Shown in pieces: positions 1 through 8,915 of a stretch of DNA of 64,000 bases (position 1 is its first letter; every line of letters starts with the position of its first letter). The notes beneath the pieces were generated by a model. It was not told where the DNA came from, did no database searches, and saw only the letters and a program-made list of their open reading frames with translations. Origin of the DNA: Blautia obeum ATCC 29174 (GTDB lineage: Bacteria > Bacillota > Clostridia > Lachnospirales > Lachnospiraceae); NCBI RefSeq assembly GCF_025147765.1, contig NZ_CP102265.1, positions 2,951,001 through 3,015,000 on the forward strand, given 5' to 3'. Position numbers and translations under genes: made by a program.

Positions 1-98
1 GAAAGCTCTGCGAATTCCCAGACTTTATCGGCAATGCCAACGATCAGAGACTTTTTTTCTTCAATTGTCTGCAGTGCAGACTGTTTTTGTGCTGTCAT
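1..98 (-). CDS. M20-type amidohydrolase, N-terminal fragment (runs off the left edge)
   Basis: Only the first 32 codons lie in the window. The ATG at 98 follows AAGAAGG at good spacing. The visible peptide starts MTAQKQSALQ and includes ADKVWEFAEL, which resembles the first helix of M20D amidohydrolases (aminoacylase or aminobenzoyl-glutamate hydrolase type). Inference: a cytoplasmic metallo-amidohydrolase that releases amino acids from conjugates. It lies downstream of the amino acid ABC genes on the same strand, but a terminator-like hairpin separates them. The family call rests on about ten residues, so it is tentative; the existence of a gene here is more certain than its name. Confidence 0.5.
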   Translation of the reverse strand, partial: MTAQKQSALQTIEEKKSLIVGIADKVWEFAEL

Positions 99-136
99 CG
101 TATCGTACCTTCTTTCTATAAAATTAAGAAAAGACA

Positions 137-164
137 AAGGCAACCAGAGTATTCCGGTCGCCTT
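137..164 (-). terminator. Hairpin after the amino acid ABC operon
   Basis: On the minus strand AAGGCGACC pairs with GGTTGCCTT (nine pairs, one G-U) around a ten-base loop, followed by TGTCTTTTC. It lies between the ATPase stop and the amidohydrolase start, so it is a terminator or a partial one. Confidence 0.6.
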
Positions 165-169
165 CATTA

Positions 170-946
170 TTATAATACCTTAGATAAAAATTCCTGCAGA
201 CGCGGGTTCGTCGGATTATCAAAGATTTCTGTCGGAGTGCCATCTACAAGAAGCTTTCCGTCTGCCATGAAAAGAACACGGTTTCCAACTTCACGCGCAA
301 ATCCCATCTCGTGCGTTACTACAACCATGGTCATACCTTCCTTGGCAAGCTCTTTCATAACATCCAGAACTTCTCCTACCATTTCCGGGTCAAGCGCAGA
401 TGTCGGCTCATCAAAGAGCATCACTTCCGGTTCCATCGCAAGTGCTCTTACGATCGCAACACGCTGTTTCTGTCCACCGGAGAGCTGGATCGGATACGCC
501 CCTGCACGGTCTGCAAGTCCGACACGTTCCAGAAGCTCGAGTGCTTTTTTCTCTGCCTCTTCTTTGGAAACGCCTTTGACTTTCATCGGTGCCAGAGTCA
601 TATTGTCCAGAATGGTCATATGCGGAAACAGGTTAAAATGCTGGAAAACCATTCCCATTTTCTGACGAAGTCCATCGATATCAAGTTTTACGGTCTTGCC
701 GGAAGCATCTTTGTATTTCTTCTTGGTGATGTCCACACCGTTAAAAATTATCTCACCGTCTGTCGGCTCTTCCAGAAGATTCAGACTGCGAAGAAATGTG
801 GATTTACCGGAACCGGATGGTCCGATGACTACCATTACGTCGCCTTTGTTGATATCTGCTGTCACACCGTCCAGTGCTTTAATCGCGCCTCTGTGATAAT
901 GTTTCTTGAGGTTTTTTACCTGAATCAGACTATCGCTTGTCGCCAT
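170..946 (-). CDS. Polar amino acid ABC transporter, ATP-binding subunit (GlnQ type)
   Basis: 258 residues, the usual length of GlnQ/HisP ATPases. Walker A GPSGSGKST lies near residue 42, the signature LSGGQKQR near 155 and Walker B with VMLFDEPTSALD shortly after, then the H-loop VVVTHEMGF. It energises uptake by the permease just upstream; the two reading frames overlap by 17 bases. The ATG at 946 has AAGGAG eight bases upstream. Genes in transcription order are binding protein, permease, ATPase and amidohydrolase. The substrate (glutamine, cystine or another polar amino acid) cannot be read from the sequence. Confidence 0.93.
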   Translation of the reverse strand: MATSDSLIQVKNLKKHYHRGAIKALDGVTADINKGDVMVVIGPSGSGKSTFLRSLNLLEEPTDGEIIFNGVDITKKKYKDASGKTVKLDIDGLRQKMGMVFQHFNLFPHMTILDNMTLAPMKVKGVSKEEAEKKALELLERVGLADRAGAYPIQLSGGQKQRVAIVRALAMEPEVMLFDEPTSALDPEMVGEVLDVMKELAKEGMTMVVVTHEMGFAREVGNRVLFMADGKLLVDGTPTEIFDNPTNPRLQEFLSKVL

Positions 947-1715
947 GGCTCATTCTCCTTTCGAAATATGCAATCAGTTTGGAGGTTGGGAAGCACAGGC
1001 AGAAGTAAATAGCTGTAGCTACCAGCAACGGCTCGATGATAATGAATGTCGCACCTTTGACTGCGTTTACGGCAGACATGATATCCTGTACACCGATGGT
1101 GTATGTGATCGCGGATTCCTTGATGATAACAACGAATTCGTTTGCGATCGCCGGAAGGATATTCTTGAGTGCCTGCGGAAGGATGATATAACGCAGGTTC
1201 ATGGTCTGGGAAAGTCCCAGGGAACGTGCTGCTTCTGTCTGTCCCTGGTCAATAGACTGAATACCAGCTCGCATGATCTCGCAGAGATATGCGCCTGAGT
1301 TCATACCAAGTGCAACAACACCCGGGAAGAAACGATTGAATTTGATAAATCCAAACAGCTGGAATGATGGAAGATCGATCATTCCGAACACACCATAGTA
1401 GATGATAAAAATCTGTACCAGTACCGGAGTGGAACGAAGAATCTCTACATAAGCAGTTGCGATAAAAGAAAGGGGATTAAATTTGGACAGCCACACCAGC
1501 GGTCCTCCCTCTCTCAGATGTCCATTACGGTCTACTGCCAGAGCACGGAACGGACGGATGTTTGACATACGCATCAGTGCGAGGATCAGAGCAAGAACAA
1601 AACCAATCGCTACTGTAAACAGTGACAACAATACAGTTACGAGAAGACCCTGTCGAAACAGCTGTGCATATGGGGCAATTTTGCCAAAATTAGATAATTT
1701 AATAAAACTGTCCAT
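930..1715 (-). CDS. Polar amino acid ABC transporter, permease subunit
   Basis: 261 residues from the ATG at 1715, which has AAAGGAG five bases upstream. A longer frame starting at 1748 lacks a comparable site. It is a His/Glu/Gln/Arg/opine-type membrane subunit. The N-terminal segment LFRQGLLVTVLLSLFTVAIG and the later LRSTPVLVQIFIIYYG are typical, and the cytoplasmic EAA loop EAARSLGLSQ contacts the ATPase. An insert after the first helices (about residues 60-75) is longer than in short relatives. It overlaps the ATPase gene, so translation is probably coupled. Confidence 0.92.
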   Translation of the reverse strand: MDSFIKLSNFGKIAPYAQLFRQGLLVTVLLSLFTVAIGFVLALILALMRMSNIRPFRALAVDRNGHLREGGPLVWLSKFNPLSFIATAYVEILRSTPVLVQIFIIYYGVFGMIDLPSFQLFGFIKFNRFFPGVVALGMNSGAYLCEIMRAGIQSIDQGQTEAARSLGLSQTMNLRYIILPQALKNILPAIANEFVVIIKESAITYTIGVQDIMSAVNAVKGATFIIIEPLLVATAIYFCLCFPTSKLIAYFERRMSHGDKR

Positions 1716-1797
1716 ATAAACTCCTTTCATTGTATAGTTAATTTTCATATATCATTGCTGAATACTGAACTTAATTACTTAAGTTTAAACAGCAACA

Positions 1798-1827
1798 ATT
1801 CCTCCCCATATATATCTGGGGAGGAAT
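1798..1827 (-). promoter_or_regulatory. Intercistronic hairpin between binding-protein and permease genes
   Basis: ATTCCTCCCC (1798-1807) pairs perfectly with GGGGAGGAAT (1818-1827). There is no clean T-run behind it on the minus strand. A hairpin here typically protects or partly terminates the message, so that binding protein is made in excess over permease and ATPase. Confidence 0.65.
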
Positions 1828-1895
1828 CTATGATTTTTGTTTGTGTTGCCTGAAATATCTTATAAAATATTTTTATAAGAAATCTTTCTTAAATA

Positions 1896-2762
1896 TTATT
1901 CAGCGTCATCTGCTGCATCAGCTTCCGGAACTGCACCGTTCTCGTCCAGTGTTCCTTCATATGTCTGACCTGCTGCAAGCTCTGTTGCATCTGCTACGAA
2001 TTTATCTATAGAACCATCATCAATAGCATCTGCGATCGCTTCGTTTACAGCTTTAAGAAGTGCTTCGTTTCCTTTTGCTACACCGATTGCCGATCCTTCT
2101 GTATCATATGGTACATCACATACGATTTCAAGATCCGGATAGTTTTTCTGGTAGCTTTCTGCTACAGCTGTCTCAATGAATGCACCGTCCATCTTACCTG
2201 TCAGAAGCTCAGTGATGATATCTGTAACCTTCGGGAGAGATACGATATCTGCATCCGGAGTGTTTTCGTTTGCAAGATCAAGCTGGATAGAACCTGTCTG
2301 TGCACCGATAGAATAATCTTTGTTGTTTGCATCTTCAAGAGTCTTGAACTGATCAGCTTTGTCTTTTACTGTTACGAAAGACTGTCCGCCCTTGTAATAC
2401 AGATCTGAAAACTCCATAGCATCTGCACGAGCCGGATCCGGTGAAAGACCTGCCATGCCAAGGTCAACGTTTTTCTGTGAAAGCTCGCTTAATACACCGT
2501 CGAAGTCCATCGGAACTACTTCCAGTTCCAGTCCCATCTTGTCTGCGATGTACTGAGCCAGATCCATATCAAATCCGGAAAGTGTCGGGTTGCCATCTTC
2601 ATCGATTGAATAAAATTCATATGGTGCGAAGTCCGGGCTTGTTGCAACTGTAAGCTTACCATCTGTAACAGTCTCTACCTTATCATCAGCCATTGCCGGA
2701 ACTGCCATAGAAACAGCCATAACTGCACCAATCATAATTGCTGTAATTTTCTTTAAGTTCAT
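1896..2762 (-). CDS. Amino acid ABC transporter, extracellular substrate-binding protein
   Basis: 288 residues. A signal peptide (about 1-25) ends in VPAMADD. The mature protein shows the family-3 solute-binding pattern: LTVATSPDFAPYEF, then GFDMDLAQYIADKMG, then the second lobe with a GSIQLDL-like stretch. The acidic tail (EADAADDAE) is unusual but common in secreted clostridial binding proteins. There is no lipobox cysteine, so surface retention may be through the permease or another mechanism. The start follows GAGGAGG. It is the first gene of the operon and has its own promoter. Confidence 0.93.
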   Translation of the reverse strand: MNLKKITAIMIGAVMAVSMAVPAMADDKVETVTDGKLTVATSPDFAPYEFYSIDEDGNPTLSGFDMDLAQYIADKMGLELEVVPMDFDGVLSELSQKNVDLGMAGLSPDPARADAMEFSDLYYKGGQSFVTVKDKADQFKTLEDANNKDYSIGAQTGSIQLDLANENTPDADIVSLPKVTDIITELLTGKMDGAFIETAVAESYQKNYPDLEIVCDVPYDTEGSAIGVAKGNEALLKAVNEAIADAIDDGSIDKFVADATELAAGQTYEGTLDENGAVPEADAADDAE

Positions 2763-2838
2763 CTTCTCTTCCTCCTCGATTTTCCTTGAGAATATTTATG
2801 CATGAAAATGCATAATTTCTTTTCATTTTTCTTATTGT

Positions 2839-2867
2839 ATCATACTATCCCAAAATTACAAGCACAA
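2839..2867 (-). promoter_or_regulatory. Promoter of the amino acid ABC operon
   Basis: Minus-strand TTGTGC (2862-2867) and TATGAT (2839-2844) are separated by 17 bases. An overlapping TACAAT (2834-2839) is an alternative -10. Confidence 0.5.
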
Positions 2868-2892
2868 CTTTTATTAATTAGTACACAAAAAT

Positions 2893-2930
2893 TATGCAAT
2901 ATTTTAACATTCACTTGTTAAAACGCATAA
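2893..2930. promoter_or_regulatory. Dyad (possible operator) between the ABC operon and hydF
   Basis: TTTTAACA (2902-2909) and TGTTAAAA (2916-2923) are a perfect inverted repeat with a six-base spacer. It is nested inside TTATGC (2893-2898) and GCATAA (2925-2930). It sits between two divergent promoters, upstream of both. The stretch 2763-3103 holds this dyad, the two promoters and AT-rich sequence, and no gene. Confidence 0.4.
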
Positions 2931-2989
2931 ATATACTGTTTTGGCATTGCTTTCAGGCGCAAAAACATTCTCAGATACATGTATTTCAC

Positions 2990-3018
2990 TTGAATCTGTT
3001 TTTATATTTTTCTATAAT
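2990..3018 (+). promoter_or_regulatory. Promoter of hydF
   Basis: TTGAAT (2990-2995), a 17-base spacer and TATAAT (3013-3018), about 85 bases before the hydF start. Confidence 0.65.
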
Positions 3019-3103
3019 AAAAGAATACTTTTATTTCAGATCATACTGAATCCATATTTTAGTGTATTATAAATTTTTATGCATTATACAGGAGGGCTGT
3101 TCT

Positions 3104-4330
3104 ATGGGAATGAATCAGACACCCGCTTCTGAACGGGTACATATCAGTTTTTTCGGAAAAAGGAATGCCGGTAAATCCAGTGTTATCAATGCTGTAACCG
3201 GACAGGATCTCGCAATTGTTTCTTCCGTTATGGGAACAACCACCGATCCCGTCTACAAGACCATGGAATTGCTTCCACTTGGCCCGGTCATGGTCATTGA
3301 TACTCCCGGTATTGATGATGAAGGTGAACTTGGTGCGCTCCGCGTCCGCAAAAGTTATCAGGTTCTGAACAAAACAGATATCGCAATTCTTGTTATCGAC
3401 AGTACGGCTGGAAAAGGCGAAGAAGAACTTGAACTGATTCACCGTTTTCATAAAAAAGGCATCCCTTATCTGATCGTATATAATAAGATTGATCTGCTTT
3501 CTACCGAAAAGATCAAGGATCTTGCCATGTCCGTCCGTGCCGGAGAAGTTCTGGTCAGTGCTTCCGACGGCATGAACATCCAGGAACTGAAAGAAAAAAT
3601 TGCCTCTCTGAAATCGGAAGACACGCACAAATACCCACTGATCCAGGATCTGATCGAACCCCTCGACCTGGTCATTCTCGTTGTCCCAATCGATAAAGCT
3701 GCCCCAAAAGGCCGTCTGATTCTGCCACAGCAGCAGACAATCCGCGATATTCTGGAACGTGGTGCTCTCTCTCTTGTTGTACGAGATACAGAATTAAAAA
3801 GTACCCTGGATCATTTTCTTGCACAAGGTGCCTGTCCGAAACTTGTCGTTACAGACAGTCAGGCATTTGCACGTGTTTCAAAAGACGTGCCGGAAAACAT
3901 CACCCTGACTTCTTTTTCGATTCTTTTTTCAAGATATAAAGGAGAACTGGAAATTCAGCTGAAAGGTATTGCTGCTCTTTCTTCTATTGAAGATGGTGAC
4001 CGCATCCTGATTGCAGAAGGATGTACACACCATCGCCAGTGCGGAGATATTGGAACATGCAAGATGCCTGAATGGATTCGAAATTATACCGGAAAGAAGC
4101 CTGTTTTTGAATTCACTTCCGGAACAGAGTTTCCGGATGATGTCTCTTCCTATAAAATGGTGGTTCACTGTGGTGGCTGTATGTTAAACGAACGTGAAAT
4201 GAAGTACCGTATCGCCTGCTGCCAGGATCAGGGTGTACCGATTACCAATTACGGAATCCTGATCGCACAGGTGACAGGTATTCTGAAACGAAGCCTCGGG
4301 CCTTTCCCGGAAATGCAGAAATTGATCTGA
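3104..4330 (+). CDS. hydF: [FeFe]-hydrogenase maturation GTPase HydF
   Basis: 408 residues from the ATG at 3104, chosen because GGAGGG lies seven bases upstream. HydF is the scaffold that receives the 2Fe subcluster made by HydE and HydG and delivers it to apo-hydrogenase. The GTPase domain has P-loop GKRNAGKSS (18-26), DTPGID and NKID. The C-terminal cluster domain has C307-x-H309 and, 45 residues later, H355-C356-x-x-C359, the HydF cluster signature. HydE, HydG and the hydrogenase are not in this window, so the gene stands alone here, with dapF 246 bases downstream. Confidence 0.93.
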   Translation: MGMNQTPASERVHISFFGKRNAGKSSVINAVTGQDLAIVSSVMGTTTDPVYKTMELLPLGPVMVIDTPGIDDEGELGALRVRKSYQVLNKTDIAILVIDSTAGKGEEELELIHRFHKKGIPYLIVYNKIDLLSTEKIKDLAMSVRAGEVLVSASDGMNIQELKEKIASLKSEDTHKYPLIQDLIEPLDLVILVVPIDKAAPKGRLILPQQQTIRDILERGALSLVVRDTELKSTLDHFLAQGACPKLVVTDSQAFARVSKDVPENITLTSFSILFSRYKGELEIQLKGIAALSSIEDGDRILIAEGCTHHRQCGDIGTCKMPEWIRNYTGKKPVFEFTSGTEFPDDVSSYKMVVHCGGCMLNEREMKYRIACCQDQGVPITNYGILIAQVTGILKRSLGPFPEMQKLI

Positions 4331-4576
4331 GACTGCCTTCATAACCAATTTAATTTCTTAATTTTAACGTTTCTGTGCTATACAGTCTCTGCATATTTAT
4401 GTTATATTTGTAATTGAATTGTAATTTTTTACTCTGGTTTCACAAAACTATAACATTTTTTCGTTATACTAAAACCTCGAAATATAGAATCTGTTTTGGA
4501 ATTTTCCAAATACGATTAAAAAGGGAAGTACTTTTATCAGGGAGAATATTTATTTGAATGAGGAGGATTTATTTTT

Positions 4577-5419
4577 ATGAAATTTACCAAAATGCATGGA
4601 ATCGGAAACGATTATGTATATGTAAACTGCTTTGAAGAAACTGTAAGTAATCCGTCTGCTGTCGCAAAATTTGTCAGCGACCGTCACTTCGGAATCGGAT
4701 CTGACGGACTGATTCTGATCAAGCCATCCGATGTGGCAGACTGTGAAATGGATATGTACAATCTTGATGGTTCTCAGGGTGCCATGTGCGGAAACGGAAT
4801 TCGCTGTGTGGCAAAATATGCCTATGATTACGGCATTGTAAATAAAACGAATATTTCTGTTGCTACTAAGAGCGGTATTAAATATCTGGACCTGACTCTG
4901 GGTGATGATGGAAAAGTTGCTCTTGTTAAGGTTAACATGGGCGCACCAATTCTGACTTCCAGACAGATTCCGGTGGTTTCCACAAAAGAGCAGGTAATCG
5001 ATGAGCCACTGAATGTTGATGGAACTACTTACCACATCACTGCTGTTTCTATGGGAAATCCACATGCGATCGTATATATGGATGACCTGAGAAATCTGGA
5101 TATCGAAAAGATCGGACCAAAATTCGAAAATCACATTGCTTTCCCGGACCGTATCAATACGGAATTTGTCAAAGTAATCGACCGCCATACACTGCAGATG
5201 CGTGTGTGGGAACGTGGATCCGGTGAAACGCTCGCCTGTGGTACCGGCGCATGTGCCGTTGCTGTTGCTTCTACCCTGAACGGTCTGGTAGATGAAGACC
5301 AGCCTGTTACCGTGAAGCTGCTCGGTGGTGATCTGCAGATTCTCTGGAACCGTCAGGAAAATCTCGTTTACATGACCGGCCCTGCTACAACCGTATTTGA
5401 TGGGGAAATCTTTTTATAA
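4577..5419 (+). CDS. dapF: Diaminopimelate epimerase
   Basis: 280 residues. It converts LL- to meso-diaminopimelate for lysine and peptidoglycan synthesis. The two catalytic cysteines are C71 in MCGNGIRC and C221 in GSGETLACGTGACA. The N-terminus FTKMHGIGNDYVYV is typical. The start follows GAGGAGG ten bases upstream. The 246 bases before it are AT-rich and carry no convincing promoter pair. A bidirectional terminator follows directly. No other lysine gene is nearby. Confidence 0.96.
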   Translation: MKFTKMHGIGNDYVYVNCFEETVSNPSAVAKFVSDRHFGIGSDGLILIKPSDVADCEMDMYNLDGSQGAMCGNGIRCVAKYAYDYGIVNKTNISVATKSGIKYLDLTLGDDGKVALVKVNMGAPILTSRQIPVVSTKEQVIDEPLNVDGTTYHITAVSMGNPHAIVYMDDLRNLDIEKIGPKFENHIAFPDRINTEFVKVIDRHTLQMRVWERGSGETLACGTGACAVAVASTLNGLVDEDQPVTVKLLGGDLQILWNRQENLVYMTGPATTVFDGEIFL

Positions 5420-5423
5420 AAAA

Positions 5424-5460
5424 AGCAAGGGGACTTCGTAAGCCAGTCCCCTTGTTTTTT
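5424..5460. terminator. Bidirectional terminator between dapF and the convergent dehydrogenase gene
   Basis: AAGGGGACT pairs with AGTCCCCTT around a short loop, with A-rich sequence before and GTTTTTTT after, so it can stop transcription from both sides. Confidence 0.9.
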
Positions 5461-5482
5461 TATAAAGCCATAACTTCTCTTG

Positions 5483-6349
5483 TCAAGAGAAATATTTCTC
5501 TTTAATGATCTCTACAGGCATTTCCTCACCTGTCCATAGTTTGAAGGAAGCAGCTCCCTGGTACAGCAGCATGTACATTCCATTACCAGTCTTGCATCCT
5601 GCTTCTTTTGCTTCACGAAGAAGTCTTGTCTCCTGCGGATTATAGATTACATCAAATACAAACAGATCTTTATGGAACATACTTGTATCTGTAATGATCG
5701 TTCTGTCTACATTCGGTGCCATACCTACTGAAGTACCATTTACAAGGATTGCACTTTCTGCGATAGATGTACGGAGTACTTCCGGATCGGAATAATCATG
5801 CAGAGTTACTTTGCACTCTGTGCGCTCGTTCAGTTTTGCAACGATTTCTTCTGCTCTTGCGAAGAAGTTATCTCTTACGTTGAATACATTGATCTCAGCA
5901 ACTCCATCCAGTGCGGCCTGTACCAGAATCGCAGTTGCAGCTCCACCAGCACCGAGAAGAGTCATCTTCTTTCCGATAATATCAACGCCGTCTTCTTTGA
6001 CAGCTCTCATAAATCCGACACCGTCTGTTGTGTATGCTGTCAGAACACCATTGTCATTAACGATGGTATTACATGCTCCTGAAATCTCAGATGCAGGAGA
6101 TACTTTATCTGCAAGCTTACACATAATGTTCTTGCCTGGCATCGTGATATTCCATCCTCTTGCTCCCATCGTACGAAGTCCCTGTACTGCCTCCGGCATT
6201 TTATCTTCCGGTACATCAAACGCAAGATATGTATAATCCAGCCCCAGCTGATCGCATGCTTCATTATGCATTTCCGGAGAAACACTGTGCGCGACCGGGC
6301 TTCCAAGTAAACATAATAATCCGGTGTGTCCTGTGATATGTTTCGACAT
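5483..6349 (-). CDS. Shikimate/quinate dehydrogenase, YdiB-like (first of two)
   Basis: 288 residues from the ATG at 6349 (AAAGGA upstream); the frame is open further, to 6421, without a better site. It interconverts 3-dehydroshikimate and shikimate and, in the YdiB group, 3-dehydroquinate and quinate. Seen: HSVSP substrate loop (21-25), catalytic K73 (ITMPGK) and D109 (TTDG), Rossmann GAGGAA (133-138). D160 in FNVRDNFF matches the FNRRDEFF loop of E. coli YdiB, which accepts NAD; classical AroE has an NRT-type NADP loop instead. It could be the biosynthetic AroE or a catabolic enzyme. It lies 2.6 kb from a second copy embedded in a hydroaromatic module. Confidence 0.88.
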   Translation of the reverse strand: MSKHITGHTGLLCLLGSPVAHSVSPEMHNEACDQLGLDYTYLAFDVPEDKMPEAVQGLRTMGARGWNITMPGKNIMCKLADKVSPASEISGACNTIVNDNGVLTAYTTDGVGFMRAVKEDGVDIIGKKMTLLGAGGAATAILVQAALDGVAEINVFNVRDNFFARAEEIVAKLNERTECKVTLHDYSDPEVLRTSIAESAILVNGTSVGMAPNVDRTIITDTSMFHKDLFVFDVIYNPQETRLLREAKEAGCKTGNGMYMLLYQGAASFKLWTGEEMPVEIIKEKYFS

Positions 6350-6480
6350 AATCCATTTTCCTTTCCGCGTATCAAAATTTGACGATTTCACTCTCGCCTG
6401 AATATAAAAAATATTATACACGATTTAAAGTGATAAAGCAAAGACTATTTTTTATGTTTTAGCAGGAGGTTTGTCTGTAC

Positions 6481-7278
6481 TTACAATAATGTTTTCAGTA
6501 TACTCAAAACCCCGTCCTCTTCATAAGAAGGGCAGACTTTTTTGGCGGCTTTCTGTACTTCTTCCCTTGCATTTGCCACTGCATAGCTGACACCCGCACT
6601 TTTCAGCATCTCAATATCATTAATGTTATCCCCAAATGTACAGGTTTCTTCCGGAGTAATCCCCAGATATTCCTGTAAAAATGCAACGGCTGATTTTTTA
6701 TCCGCACCGTGTGGTGTACAGTCCATCCATTCTTTACCAGCACATGCCATATTCACCTTGTCCTTCCAGTATGGTGTAAAGACAGGTGCGCATTTTTCTT
6801 CACAATGATCTGTGTTATATATGGCAATCTTCATAATCTGTTCGCCCGCAAAGTTTTCTGCCAGATCCGGTACTTCTCTGATGTCATATCCATAGGAATC
6901 CCGGAGCCATCGGAACATCGGTGTATTCGCGTTTTCCGCATAACTTCTGTCCGGACTGGAAATAAAATAATCACATCCCGGCATTTCCTTTTTGGCCATA
7001 CGGGCCATGTTTTTCCATATCTCATCTGACAATGTATGCACCTTCAGGATTTTTTCAGATGTACGGATCAGGGTCCCTCCATCTGAAATATAAGAAATGA
7101 TATCTTTTACCGGAGCAAACAACTGCTTTTCACTGCTGTACTGCCTGCCGGAGCATGCTACAAAATGTATGCCCTTTTCCGTCAGTTTCCTTATTACATC
7201 CATATACTCCGGGTTAATGTCCAAAGTTCCATCTTTTACAAGTGTTCCATCAATATCTGATACGATAAGCTTTATCAT
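6481..7278 (-). CDS. HAD-superfamily phosphatase, Cof type
   Basis: 265 residues from the ATG at 7278, which has GAGGAG seven bases upstream. The N-terminal nucleophile motif is DIDGTL with both aspartates. The C-terminus has TFGDNINDIEML, the Mg-binding motif of Cof-type (class IIB cap) phosphatases. These act on sugar phosphates or phosphorylated cofactors such as pyridoxal phosphate or FMN. The substrate cannot be deduced. It ends 131 bases before the start of the YdiB-like gene downstream, on the same strand. Confidence 0.88.
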   Translation of the reverse strand: MIKLIVSDIDGTLVKDGTLDINPEYMDVIRKLTEKGIHFVACSGRQYSSEKQLFAPVKDIISYISDGGTLIRTSEKILKVHTLSDEIWKNMARMAKKEMPGCDYFISSPDRSYAENANTPMFRWLRDSYGYDIREVPDLAENFAGEQIMKIAIYNTDHCEEKCAPVFTPYWKDKVNMACAGKEWMDCTPHGADKKSAVAFLQEYLGITPEETCTFGDNINDIEMLKSAGVSYAVANAREEVQKAAKKVCPSYEEDGVLSILKTLL

Positions 7279-7314
7279 AAAAATTCTCCTCTTCTTTTCC
7301 TCATTACTCAAAAA

Positions 7315-8670
7315 CTATTGCAATATGCTAAAATCCGGGCTATATATATAATCTTCCGGAATTGTTCTCTTTTTTAACAGACCCGCCAGGTAAATCGGAC
7401 AGTAAAAAATCTGATCTTTCATTTCAATGTTTTCATTACATAATACGATTGCCTGTTTGATCTCGTATGACTTATTCTGCATGACATTATTTAAAGCCGG
7501 ATGTCTCATATAGTTTTTTCCGGATTTCACTTCTATCGGAAGCGGATATCCTTCATATTCTATCACAAAATCAAGCTCTCCCTGTTTTTTACTGTTAAAA
7601 TAGTAAAGTTCAAAACCATGAGCGTAAAGTTCCTGTGCCACTGCATTTTCATAAATGGAGCCAAAATTGATATCCACTTCTTTATTCAGTATTCTGATCT
7701 GCAGACCATCGGCATACATTGCAGCCAGCAAACCTACATCTGATAAAAATAACTTGAACAGGTTTGTCGATTTTGACAGAAGCAACGGAATTTCCGGTTC
7801 CTGAACACAATAGGTTGGCAGTGCAACTCCAGCCTCCTTCAACCATATAAAACTATTTTCGTATCTTGAAAACTTAAAATTTTCATTCAGATTTTTCAAA
7901 ATAAATCGTTTATTTTTGCTGTTCAATTCGCTCGGAATCAGCTGAAAGATTTCTTCAAGATACAATTTGTGCTCCGGATCATATCGCGATATATCTTTCT
8001 TGTAAAGCTGAATGATTCCCTTCTGCACCTGCATAACTTCATTCAGATTGTTTGTATCTAAGTATCTCTGTACAGCAGCCGGCATTCCACCCACAATCAG
8101 ATACAATCGAAATAATTCCATCATTTTCTCATGAATCAATGGATCAATCGGCGTTCTTTCTTCAAAACATTTCTGCAGATTGTCCATTACTCTCTGTGAA
8201 ACGCGATTTGCTCTGCAAAATTCAAAAAAATTCATCGGAAACATTTCATAAATGGACATATATCCTACTGGAATGGAACGAATATCCTTCAATTCTACTC
8301 CCAGAAGTGAACCACTTAAAATATATCGAAAGCTACCTTCTTCCACAAGAAATTTAATCGCAGTAACAATTTCTTTGCATTCCTGCACCTCATCAAAAAA
8401 TATCAAGGTCTTTCCTTTTTCCATTGGAACATCTGTTAACGCCGATATACGAAGCAAAATGTCTCTGCTGTCTGAAGCATTTTCAAAAAGTGTAACCGCT
8501 GATGGCATTTCAAGAAAGTTAATTTCTATGACATATGGGAAATTTTCTTTTGCAAATTCTCTGATACAGTATGTTTTGCCAACCTGTCTTGCCCCTGTTA
8601 TCATTAACGCGGACTTTTTTTCTGTCTGAAAAAAATCCTTAATTTTTTCTTCAATTTCCCTGTATAACAT
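7315..8670 (-). CDS. AAA ATPase with C-terminal DUF4143 domain
   Basis: 451 residues from the ATG at 8670 (GGGAG eight bases upstream). An AAA_14 ATPase domain with Walker A GARQVGKTY (about 27-35) and Walker B LIFFDEVQEC is followed by a DUF4143 domain. That domain ends in LDFVIEYEG...PIEVKSG, a PD-(D/E)xK-like nuclease signature. Such proteins are widespread, often in several copies in gut anaerobes, and their role is unknown. The gene is more AT-rich than its neighbours and sits alone, so horizontal acquisition is plausible. Three 32-base direct repeats lie upstream of its start. Confidence 0.85.
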   Translation of the reverse strand: MLYREIEEKIKDFFQTEKKSALMITGARQVGKTYCIREFAKENFPYVIEINFLEMPSAVTLFENASDSRDILLRISALTDVPMEKGKTLIFFDEVQECKEIVTAIKFLVEEGSFRYILSGSLLGVELKDIRSIPVGYMSIYEMFPMNFFEFCRANRVSQRVMDNLQKCFEERTPIDPLIHEKMMELFRLYLIVGGMPAAVQRYLDTNNLNEVMQVQKGIIQLYKKDISRYDPEHKLYLEEIFQLIPSELNSKNKRFILKNLNENFKFSRYENSFIWLKEAGVALPTYCVQEPEIPLLLSKSTNLFKLFLSDVGLLAAMYADGLQIRILNKEVDINFGSIYENAVAQELYAHGFELYYFNSKKQGELDFVIEYEGYPLPIEVKSGKNYMRHPALNNVMQNKSYEIKQAIVLCNENIEMKDQIFYCPIYLAGLLKKRTIPEDYIYSPDFSILQ

Positions 8671-8750
8671 TGCTCTCACTCCCTTTTATTCAGGCTATTT
8701 TGCGCTTCCGCTACATATAGTATGCCACATTTCCAATTATATAACAATAT

Positions 8751-8830
8751 TTTTGTCCGTTTTTCCAATGTTTTTTTGCTTATTTTGTCCGTTTTTTCTC
8801 AGCATTTTTAACGTTTTTGTCCGTTTTTTC
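8751..8830. repeat. Three direct repeats with exact 32-base period
   Basis: TTTTGTCCGTTTTT begins at 8751, 8783 and 8815, exactly 32 bases apart (about three helical turns). The 17-18 bases between the cores differ. They lie 80-160 bases upstream of the DUF4143 ATPase start. This looks like an array of protein-binding sites more than a slipped tandem repeat, since only the core is conserved. Confidence 0.7.
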
Positions 8831-8839
8831 CATAATAAT

Positions 8840-8880
8840 AAAAAAACTGCACACCGTCGCGCAATGCGTCAGTGCACAGT
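8840..8880 (-). terminator. Terminator of the flavin reductase-dehydrogenase transcript
   Basis: Minus-strand ACTGTGCAC pairs with GTGTGCAGT (with wobbles) around an inner CGC/GCG stem, followed by seven T. It follows the second YdiB-like gene. Confidence 0.75.
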
Positions 8881-8915
8881 CCTTTATAAGCTTATTCAGA
8901 ATCGGTCTTTACTGA

